Made by a program: the position numbers and the translations under genes. Shown piece by piece: positions 1-6,900 of a stretch of 7,263 bases of DNA. Position 1 is the stretch's first letter, and each line of letters opens with the position of its first letter. The notes under the pieces are model-generated. The model saw only the letters and a program-made list of their open reading frames with translations, made no database searches and was not told the DNA's origin. Source of the stretch: Euryarchaeota archaeon UBA501 (GTDB lineage: Archaea > Thermoplasmatota > Poseidoniia > Poseidoniales > Thalassarchaeaceae). The stretch spans positions 1 to 7,263 of the forward strand of contig DAVT01000131.1 in assembly GCA_002505685.1 (NCBI GenBank), given 5' to 3'.

Positions 1-38
1 GTCCGTCCTTCGGAACGCTACCCTTTGATTAACGAAAA

Positions 39-383
39 TCATTCTTGAATCTTCACTATTTGGAAAGTCTTCTTGAAACCCCTTAGTATCAGAACGCCTG
101 GTTCTGTAATCTGGTAGTACTTGGTCATGAACATCTCCCCAAGTTCAGGGTGCTTTTCTTCGAGCAGGATGCTAATACGAGGACTCCATGTTCCAAAGTA
201 ACCAATGGCGGCTTCTCCACGGATACCATCCACAATCACTGAGTGAGGTGGTGATGGTTCTGAAAGGGGTTCTGTGGATTGCTGGTCCATCATGTGTCGA
301 TCAACCTCTAGAGAAAGGTTTTCTTCGGTTGCCGGTATTGTAGAGTTGGTTTCTGATGCCATGAGCGGATTATATTCTACCAT
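39..383 (-). CDS. Small protein of unknown function (114 aa)
   Basis: I do not recognise the family. Residues 1-47 are rich in Ser, Thr, Pro and Glu and look disordered. Residues 48-114 look folded, with alternating charged and hydrophobic positions, and end in a strand-like segment (YYQITEPGVLILRGF, then KTFQIVKIQE). That end vaguely recalls the wing of a winged-helix protein, but this is not enough for a call. There is no signal peptide or membrane segment, so it is probably cytoplasmic. The first ATG (383) is preferred because a TATA-like box lies about 27 bases upstream, which would give a leaderless mRNA; an in-frame ATG at 362 (MASETNS) is the alternative. It lies 79 bp downstream of the KaiC-like gene cluster on the same strand, so it may be an accessory partner, but it seems to have its own promoter. 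That the ORF is a real gene is likely; its function is unknown. Confidence 0.72.
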   Translation of the reverse strand: MVEYNPLMASETNSTIPATEENLSLEVDRHMMDQQSTEPLSEPSPPHSVIVDGIRGEAAIGYFGTWSPRISILLEEKHPELGEMFMTKYYQITEPGVLILRGFKKTFQIVKIQE

Positions 384-406
384 GTTATCAACATTTGCAA
401 TATGGA

Positions 407-416
407 CAATATATGG
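407..416 (-). promoter_or_regulatory. TATA-like box for the 114-aa gene
   Basis: On the minus strand this reads CCATATATTG. Its centre is about 27 bases upstream of the ATG at 383, the usual distance from an archaeal TATA box to the transcription start. The mRNA would therefore start at or next to the A of the ATG, with no leader, which fits the absence of any Shine-Dalgarno sequence before this gene. No clear purine-rich BRE element is seen just upstream. Confidence 0.5.
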
Positions 417-434
417 CTGACTGATTTATTCTTT

Positions 435-444
435 GATAAAAATC
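435..444 (-). terminator. Possible T-rich terminator after the KaiC-like cluster
   Basis: Read on the minus strand, GATTTTTATC lies about 20 bases past the stop codon of the last KaiC-like gene. Archaeal RNA polymerases often end transcription at short T-runs without a hairpin. The run is only five T long, so this is a weak call. It would separate the cluster from the 114-aa gene downstream. Confidence 0.25.
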
Positions 445-462
445 ACATCGAAACAGTGAGCA

Positions 463-1284
463 TCAAGCAATGCGGTCCACAGTCTCAGGCGTAATCGCCT
501 CGTCCTTGGTTACACGGAATGAAATCGCCTTCAGGTTCTCAGGTCCGTTTCTGAATTTGCGAATGACCATTCGAGTTTCGAAATCGGTTCCGAGCATACC
601 TACCTCGAATTCCATCACAATATCACAGATTGCATACAATTGGCGTTCAACCGATTTGTCCACCATGTCACTTGATACATTCAGTAAGAGGATACCTCGA
701 TGCATCTGTGTGTGGGCCTGAATCATCCGCAGCATCGAAATGACTCGTGAGGAATCATTTCGCGCAAAGAAGAAATCTAGATTGTCAACGGCAGCTCGGA
801 AATACGGTGGCAACGATGTCATTTGACTGGTTAAATCTGTCAAATAGTCGTGCACCTCATTTTCAGTAAAACGAGTTTGCGCAAGCCGTTGGATATCTTG
901 CATTGTGAATCCTTCCAATCGATACCTACTGGCTCGCAAATCTCTTTCCAACACATTCTGATTGTATTCTTCACCCATGGTTCGAACCATGATGTCTGTA
1001 GGCCAATTGTATCGCCGATAGAGAGAGAGAATTTCCGCCTGGCTTTCTGCGGTTGAAACCAACAGTGTATTTTCTGGATCTTCTGCAACCGAAGCAAATT
1101 GTTTGCCGAACAAATCCATTCCAGCACCTTGGTTTCCGATAGCAAGCAACGTAAATCCTCGTGGAATACTACCATCATTCAATGGTGTGCCTGTCAAAAT
1201 AGAATCGAATTTTGCAGAACCAATACTGGCCATGTCACCATAGAATTCCTCATCATCGGCATCAAATTTGACAGGATTTTCCAT
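463..1284 (-). CDS. KaiC-like pseudo-ATPase with degenerate P-loop
   Basis: This 273-residue protein follows the KaiC/RadA-type RecA fold. FDSIL (26-30) matches the 'GLDEIL' entry motif. The P-loop position reads GNQGAGMD (50-57), so the Walker A Lys-Thr pair has become Met-Asp and normal ATP hydrolysis is unlikely. A glutamate is kept in STAES (77-81), where KaiC proteins carry the catalytic Glu. A Walker B-like strand FRAAVDN (162-168) keeps its Asp, and RKFRNGP (242-248) sits where KaiC has its K-x-R-G element. About 80 residues separate the Glu motif from Walker B, and this middle part is rich in charged helices. It is the last gene of the cluster, and the stop of the gene before it lies inside its ribosome binding site. 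ATG 1284 is preferred over GTG 1293 because GAGGTGA sits five bases ahead of it. A regulatory or structural subunit for the intact paralogue is plausible. The fold call is fairly secure, the role is inferred. Confidence 0.82.
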   Translation of the reverse strand: MENPVKFDADDEEFYGDMASIGSAKFDSILTGTPLNDGSIPRGFTLLAIGNQGAGMDLFGKQFASVAEDPENTLLVSTAESQAEILSLYRRYNWPTDIMVRTMGEEYNQNVLERDLRASRYRLEGFTMQDIQRLAQTRFTENEVHDYLTDLTSQMTSLPPYFRAAVDNLDFFFARNDSSRVISMLRMIQAHTQMHRGILLLNVSSDMVDKSVERQLYAICDIVMEFEVGMLGTDFETRMVIRKFRNGPENLKAISFRVTKDEAITPETVDRIA

Positions 1285-1289
1285 GATGC

Positions 1290-1296
1290 TCACCTC
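1290..1296 (-). promoter_or_regulatory. Shine-Dalgarno site deciding the start at 1284
   Basis: The minus strand reads GAGGTGA, a seven-base match to the complement of the archaeal 16S rRNA 3' end (ATCACCTCC). It ends five bases before ATG 1284, an ideal spacing. The site contains part of the stop codon of the preceding gene (TGA, 1297-1295) and covers the GTG at 1293. It therefore argues against GTG as the start and points to translational coupling between the two genes. Confidence 0.7.
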
Positions 1297-1882
1297 AATG
1301 AATTACAACCTGCCCTCGGTCGATTAAATCAGTACAATACAAATCCAAGTTTGCCAACACACCAGGGGGTGTTTGGTCAGGGACATTGATGATTGCAGTA
1401 AGTACTTCTCGTGCGCGGAAAGTGTTGATGAACGTGTGAAGATATTCTGCCAACATTCGCTTTTCATTGTAAATCGAAAGCGCATTCACTGAATCTAGTA
1501 CCACGAAATTTCCAGTGTCCGTATATTCGCTCAGATGGTACAATGTTTGGAGCATGATTGATTCCAGCATGATTGGACTATCCACGAATCGAACATTTGG
1601 GTATGGGACCTCTGTCCCGCCAATGAATCCGCTCGATACGGTGTCGATGAATTGAATGCCACTTGAATCAATGCCAATGCTATCGAGAGTTTGGATGATG
1701 TCAGCAGCACTTCTTGATGCACAGATGTAAACACCTCGCATACCAAATCCTTGAATCAATGGTTGCAAAATCGAAGCAATAATCAATTCAGAATTACTTG
1801 TACCAACTCGAACTTGAATGGCGGAAGAAGGCGTTGCTTCCTCAGCCAATTGTTGGGCGATTCCCGCATCCAATTCAATCAT
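1295..1882 (-). CDS. Short KaiC-like protein lacking a functional P-loop
   Basis: This 195-residue protein appears to be a trimmed and degenerate RecA/KaiC domain. The segment VRVGTSNSELIIASIL (24-39) lines up with the Walker A strand-loop-helix of its neighbour (GTCGSGKTT), but only the first Gly, Thr and one Ser remain; the conserved Gly-Lys-Thr is replaced by Glu-Leu-Ile. The catalytic Glu motif is also gone (YICASRSAAD, 52-61). The Walker B strand is well kept: NFVVLDS (125-131), followed by a helix and the strand VLTAIINV (160-167). It starts directly at the P-loop region, without the usual N-terminal 'GLDEIL' segment, and stops before the K-x-R-G element of KaiC proteins, so both ends are short. 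It overlaps the upstream ATPase gene by 8 bases and abuts the downstream one. No ATPase activity is expected; a partner or scaffold role is inferred. It could alternatively belong to a DUF of RecA-like inactive proteins that I cannot name with certainty. Confidence 0.75.
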   Translation of the reverse strand: MIELDAGIAQQLAEEATPSSAIQVRVGTSNSELIIASILQPLIQGFGMRGVYICASRSAADIIQTLDSIGIDSSGIQFIDTVSSGFIGGTEVPYPNVRFVDSPIMLESIMLQTLYHLSEYTDTGNFVVLDSVNALSIYNEKRMLAEYLHTFINTFRAREVLTAIINVPDQTPPGVLANLDLYCTDLIDRGQVVIH

Positions 1883-2720
1883 TTACAGCACCCCACTTCA
1901 ACATCGGCGTGAGCATGACACCCTTCGGCGTCAGCTCAAGAGCGTATTTTGCGCGTGCATGTGATGTTCCACGCATCTTCACAACCTGCACAAATCTCAG
2001 AAGGTGCCCCATTCTTTCAACATCACCAAGAACGATGATACCATCTAGAATCGCTTCTTCTACACCAAAGGATGACCAATATGCCTTGGCTCCTGAAGAG
2101 GTAATTTCTGAGACGAGTAGTGCAGTGCACCCCAAAGTGGCCAATGATTTACCCAATTTGAATAAGAAATCACGAATGAGTTGTTCGCTTGGGATTTTGT
2201 AGCATAGCGTGGTTACTGAATCAATGACCAATCGTGTCACTCCAATGGTGTTCACAATGTCTGTAATCGATTTGACCATCGCATCAATGTCAGACAACTC
2301 GAATGTAGACTTGGTCATCCCCAACCACGAAAACAGTACATCCATGTCGAAGACGTTGATGAGACCCTGATCGACGAGATTCATATCGAAAAAGTCGAAT
2401 TGGCGAACATTTTCTAAGAGTTTAACAGAAGGTTCCGTGGCTGAAAAGTGAGCACATGCTTCCCCGTTATTTGCTCCATTAACCAAGAATTCCATGCACA
2501 TGGTAGTCTTACCTGAACCACAGGTTCCGGCCACAAGAACCGTCGAACCGTATGGAATTCCACCGCGCAAAATTTCGTCTAGTCCCGTAATTCCAGTCAC
2601 ACATCTGTCACGCTCGTACTGGGGTGTGGGCATCATGGGAACAAAGCGCGATTCAACAGGCCGTAGATAAGCCGATTGACTCAGCAGTTCCAAAATCACG
2701 TCTATTGACGGGTTTACCAT
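1875..2720 (-). CDS. KaiC/RadA-like ATPase with intact Walker motifs
   Basis: This 281-residue protein is a single-domain KaiC-family (RecA superfamily) ATPase. In order: TGITGLDEILRGGIPYG (42-58), the typical KaiC entry motif; Walker A GTCGSGKT (65-72); ATEPS (94-98) at the catalytic-Glu position; Walker B RLVIDS (163-168); a strand TALLVSEI (199-206); and VVKMRGTSHA (246-255), the K-M-R-G element found at subunit interfaces in KaiC rings. Family members bind ATP, usually form hexamers, and serve in signalling or, as FlaH, at the archaellum base. No membrane segment is present, so it is cytoplasmic. ATG 2720 is chosen because it overlaps the stop of the upstream gene by only 7 bases (ATGGTAA); ATG 2750 would add ten residues and a 37-base overlap. 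It is the only clearly competent ATPase of the three in the cluster. The family call is strong; the pathway is unknown. Confidence 0.9.
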   Translation of the reverse strand: MVNPSIDVILELLSQSAYLRPVESRFVPMMPTPQYERDRCVTGITGLDEILRGGIPYGSTVLVAGTCGSGKTTMCMEFLVNGANNGEACAHFSATEPSVKLLENVRQFDFFDMNLVDQGLINVFDMDVLFSWLGMTKSTFELSDIDAMVKSITDIVNTIGVTRLVIDSVTTLCYKIPSEQLIRDFLFKLGKSLATLGCTALLVSEITSSGAKAYWSSFGVEEAILDGIIVLGDVERMGHLLRFVQVVKMRGTSHARAKYALELTPKGVMLTPMLKWGAVND

Positions 2721-3790
2721 CCGGGCGTCCCGATATTGATGGCGGTCCAATTGGTGGCACTACTGGGTGAGCCTCCGAAGTTGTAGGTCATCGAATGATT
2801 CGCCTGAATATCCCAAGTTTCATCCCAACTGATGATGATGACATCGTAGGTGAGGATTGTGCCTGAACGAGTCCAACCGAGTGTCACAGAATCTCCCTCC
2901 GCGGCTAGGATGTCAATTGAGCCAGTACCCAGAACTCCAGATGAACCAAAATCGACCACCATCGCCCCATTTGGGTTGTATTGTGTCAACGCATTCCCTG
3001 TGCAAATAATTCTCTGTCCTGCCCCAAGCGCACCGTCTCCAATCATCTGAAACGCCCCTGGGGTGGCCAAACTCCAACCTGACAAATTCATCGCAAAACC
3101 ATCAGGGTTTTCCAACTCCACCCATTCTGGAGGTCCATTCAATGGGTCGGCCATAAACTCAGTAATTTGCAATCCAACCGGTTCGCGACCCGCATTGTGT
3201 ACTTCCAGTGTCACGCGAACCATTTCATTATCGAGATACATCGTTCGGCTGGCGGTAGAACCACGGGTGGCTGAAGTGCGTGAAGTTCCATCGGCGAAGA
3301 TTTCGGTGCCGATGCGAGATTCATCCTCTGTTTGAACAACAGTGATGGTTAGATTCAGGTTCAACCCCTCCTCGATGCCAAGTCCATGAATCAGGCGATC
3401 TTCGGTCACGTTACCCAATGCAGAAATTCGCTGCATATCTAGGTGGCCAGCGCCATCGCCGATGGCCGGTAACAAATCCGCAGTTAGCAAGGTACTCGCG
3501 TTGAATAAATGCCAATCGTCAGTGGCGTTATCGAGGTCTCGAATCCCCCCATCTCTTAACACAACGTGGCCCTTTGAATCGGTCAGTTTTTCCAGTCCGT
3601 CAATGGCCATTTGATCGAACCGGTCAGTTTCGGCTACATTGCTCCCAAGTTTCAACTGGCTTAAGGCCAAAAAAGCACTAACGATAACCAAAAACAGAAC
3701 GAATGCGGATAGGAATTCGACCACGGCGGTGAGTGCCCCCTCATCATGCACTTTGCGTGCATCCGCAACGGTACGCACACGCCCCTCCAT
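2714..3790 (-). CDS. Pilin-like membrane-anchored lamin-tail-domain protein
   Basis: This protein has 358 residues. Residues 1-17 are basic and polar. One hydrophobic helix follows (about 19-45, GALTAVVEFLSAFVLFLVIV...) with a single Glu at position 25, which recalls the N-terminal helix of type IV pilin-like proteins. The usual peptidase site (Lys/Arg-Gly before a five-residue-spaced Glu) is not clear, so processing is uncertain. The rest is probably outside the cell, with about seven N-x-S/T sequons. Residues about 206-358 resemble a lamin-tail domain: ITEFMADP, then PEWVELENP, LSGWSL, a strand with GAGQRIICTG, and a C-terminal end in GTPGW. Such domains on archaeal and bacterial surface proteins are thought to bind or scaffold other molecules. 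It is the first gene of the minus-strand cluster and runs directly into the KaiC-like ATPase gene. No other start codon fits: an in-frame stop lies at 3836-3838 and no ATG, GTG or TTG lies between. Confidence 0.82.
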   Translation of the reverse strand: MEGRVRTVADARKVHDEGALTAVVEFLSAFVLFLVIVSAFLALSQLKLGSNVAETDRFDQMAIDGLEKLTDSKGHVVLRDGGIRDLDNATDDWHLFNASTLLTADLLPAIGDGAGHLDMQRISALGNVTEDRLIHGLGIEEGLNLNLTITVVQTEDESRIGTEIFADGTSRTSATRGSTASRTMYLDNEMVRVTLEVHNAGREPVGLQITEFMADPLNGPPEWVELENPDGFAMNLSGWSLATPGAFQMIGDGALGAGQRIICTGNALTQYNPNGAMVVDFGSSGVLGTGSIDILAAEGDSVTLGWTRSGTILTYDVIIISWDETWDIQANHSMTYNFGGSPSSATNWTAINIGTPGW

Positions 3791-3912
3791 CGAACTGGCA
3801 TCATGGTCGCCTCCATCAACCCTGTGGCCGATTTCTTAGCCTCAACAAACCTTCTTGCTTGCCTATCGGATGGCCGAGGGGTATTTACGGACCGTTTGGA
3901 GTCGTGGGTACA
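3791..3912. promoter_or_regulatory. Divergent intergenic region
   Basis: These 122 bases separate two genes for surface proteins that are transcribed away from each other, so both promoters must lie here or within the gene ends. A TATA-like box fits the plus-strand gene. For the minus-strand gene no convincing box was found; TAAGAAAT (minus strand, 3832-3839) is a weak candidate. No clear operator palindrome was seen. Confidence 0.5.
3880..3890 (+). promoter_or_regulatory. TATA-like box for the surface-protein gene
   Basis: GGTATTTACGG contains TATTTA centred about 28 bases ahead of ATG 3913. This puts the predicted transcription start at or just before the ATG, giving a leaderless mRNA, and no Shine-Dalgarno sequence is present. 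A G-rich stretch (CGAGGG) lies directly upstream. The position supports the start at 3913 rather than an earlier one. Confidence 0.42.
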
Positions 3913-6900
3913 ATGGGTTCAGTACAGCGCGCCCGTAGGGCGCGGAACCGACACCGTGCAGGTGGCCTCGTTTTACTGATGATTCTGAGTGCATTTGCCG
4001 CATTGATTTCCCCTGTTCAAGCGCAAGTTAGCGATGATGATGTTGCGATTTCAAGTGCGATTGTCCCGATTCCGAATTGGAATTATGATGACTCTGACGT
4101 TCTTGATTGGACACCCCAAATTATTGTCGAGAACCAATACAATTTCCTAGCAGTTCAACGTTCTATTAAGATGGAAATCTGTGGGGGTGATCACACACAG
4201 GCAGACACCTGTCCAGCATCACAAGTAATTCAAGAGGCCACAGCGAACTCACCCAATCTACAACCAAGAGGCAGTTCAGGCGATTCTGCAATCGTCTCGT
4301 TCTACTCTTTCCTATGGTACGTTGATTCCGCCGATATATCGACATTTGCGGGTGAATTCACAATTATGTTCCATTTTGAGATGGAAGATAACGTGCCTGC
4401 AAATGATCACCTCAGGTACAAGCTCATCATTTTGGATGATTTGGTGGACCTTATTGTCAACGATCACGATGTAGACACCTCAGCAGTATACAATAGCAAT
4501 ACACCCATCCCGGCTAGTTTGGACGCCCGCACCCGTTCTTGGCCGGCTGAACAGAGCTTCACAGCAGATTGGTCTATGCATATGGTAGACACTTTGGTCG
4601 CTGAATCGGAAGATTGCGTTTTGTGGGAAAAGAATCACACCGGGCAGGGAAATATGGAAGGGACTGGTGAATTGATCATTCACACTGCAACCCACTACAA
4701 CAGCACCTCGACAATGCACCATTCTCCATTTGATATTGGAGTGACGATTACCAATACCACGTCGTTCATTTTTGGGAACGTCGCAGTTTCAGGGACGCAA
4801 TTTGGTTCGACGCATACCGTTGAATTGTTGGCTACCTTGAATGGTTCCGAGTTGTATTCCGAAACTTGGCAATTTATCGGAGATGGTACTCAACAGAATA
4901 TGGTTTACAATACAGATTTTGAAAATGGAACCATTTGTTTCTCAGCGAAGTTGACTGTTGATGATATTCAGATTGCACAAGATAGTCGTCTTGTAGAGGA
5001 TGTGTCTGGGACCTCCAATTCGGTGGCCATTGCATTACCAGATATCATCGCACCCCAAACCGGTGTGTTTGAGGTCAGGGCGTGGGTGAATGGGACTTAT
5101 CTAGATCCGAATCAGGAAAATGATCAAATCGTGTTTGAAATCATTGTGAATGATACAATAGACGTTTGGATACGAGAAGTGGTTCCGGCTAGAGGGGCTG
5201 CAAATTATGTCCAACAGAATGGCCAATATCTGTCCAAATTCCCCTATGGTGAACAATCGATTCGAGTTGTATCTGGTAACATTGGTTGGGTAACCGTTCC
5301 AGTCAGAATGGAGATCAACTTGTACGATTTATACACTGGTGACTATGCTGCTGGACCCTACACCTGCAACCAAACTCTAACGCCGGGTGAGGAATTCACC
5401 TGTGACTTTGATTTCAGCTCTACAGGTTTGTTCTCACTCAACGCCTCGATTGTAACTACGGATGGAAGTTCAGATTTGTTCCCGAGTGACAATTGGGTTG
5501 AACAAGCCATCATTGTCGATTTTGGTGCCATCAACCCCACTATCGCGAACCCTACTCCCTCTCAAGTGTTTGAAACCGGCCAAGAAATTCTAGCCGTTGC
5601 AGCCGTGGACCCACAGGCTCCGATGCCTTTGAATTTCACATGGCGCATGAATTACTTGGAGGTTCTAGGGTACGGCCAAATCGCCAATTTCACGATGCCA
5701 ATGGGTGAATGGTTGTTGACTCTTTATGTTTCAGACACTGCCGGAAACCTAGAGGTCACTACTCAACCCGTACGCATTCTAAACCGAGTTGAACTATCAG
5801 CCGAGCCGCATATCATTTCAGGTGTTGCAATTTCTACTTATACAATTGAATTGGAGTTTTCAGAACCACAACTCCCTCCTACGGGTGTATTTTACCCAAC
5901 GGCATACAATCGAGCTAAAGAGCCACTAATGATGTTCAATTTGTCTATGGAATCACCCTATGGCGTTGATATTTCAGTCGATAGCATCGATGTGTCGCTT
6001 GATTTGAACCATTTCCTGCCACCTAATATCAACCAATCAACAGTTGAGTTGCTCCATTTACCGAATTGGGAAGGGACCCAAATGACCGATATAACAGGTG
6101 ATGATTCGTATCTAATTTACGATAATGGAACCATGGAATTGTACATCGAAGGTAGTAAAGGCGGCTCATTCATGTTGATTGGAGAACTTTCTCCGGTTGT
6201 AGTAAACCCTGCAAACCTGACAATTCAATTACAGAAAGACGGACAAGTAATGCTCACTTGGGATAATGAGGGCGATTATGAGAACCCATACTTCGGCGGC
6301 TGGGAAATTTATCGGAAAGAAATTTTCCGATTTAGTTACCCATTCGAATCCGAAACCCAGTTTGAATCAGTCACATCTGGTTATTTTGTCCTAAACGTTG
6401 CACATGATACCGATTCATGGCAGGATCCGAATTTCTGGGATCAGGGTACCTGCTTATCCTATCTTGTCATAGCCCACAATCGCGCAGGAGTGTCAGACTG
6501 GAGATTCGGAAATGTCAGTAATGCTGTTTGGAATCCAGAAACACAGAGGATGCAAGTAGACCAAGTCTGTGTAGACAATTCAAACCCTGCTACAACCGTC
6601 GAAGATCTTGATGGGGTTGTGTCATTCAATAACGACACAAACCGGCACACGGTCACTCTCAGTTGGACTTGGCCAGAAATTGACGATGAAGGGCCATTGA
6701 CTTGGAACTTATACCGGGCACAGGTGGTTCTGCCAAGCGTGACCTACATGGTGCCCTTGGAAACAGGATTGCAGGGTGAACCTGGTGAATCAGCCACATT
6801 TAGTGAAACCGAGAACGCTTTGCGTTCGTCAATTAAGGTTGAGCAAACTTACTACTATGTGCTTGTACCTTTAGATTCTGTTGGCAATAGTGACTATTTG

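Noticed and set aside
1..38. Possible hairpin with a TTCG loop (4-17), or the end of a convergent plus-strand gene
   Set aside because: The stem has a mismatch and only four pairs. All three plus-strand frames reach a stop within 48 bases, so no frame can be preferred as the end of a gene.
1018..1032. Short GA-repeat tract
   Set aside because: It lies inside the coding sequence of the third KaiC-like gene (encoding LSLYRR) and is too short to be a functional repeat.
840..1178. Open frame of 112 codons on the minus strand in another frame of the third KaiC-like gene
   Set aside because: It is out of frame with a recognisable RecA-fold gene and its translation is low in any recognisable pattern.
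1798..2202. Open frame of 134 codons on the plus strand inside the KaiC-like ATPase region
   Set aside because: It is antisense to a gene with clear Walker motifs and its translation shows no domain or signal; it is a shadow of the coding strand.
1875..2720. Assignment of the intact ATPase as FlaH of an archaellum
   Set aside because: No FlaI, FlaJ, FlaG/F or archaellin genes are in the window, and two KaiC-like genes follow it, which is not the archaellum order.
3733..3912. Upstream extension of the large surface-protein gene by 60 codons
   Set aside because: The extension is rich in His, Pro and Arg, overlaps the opposite gene, and would bury the signal peptide that starts at 3913. The TATA-like box also fits 3913.
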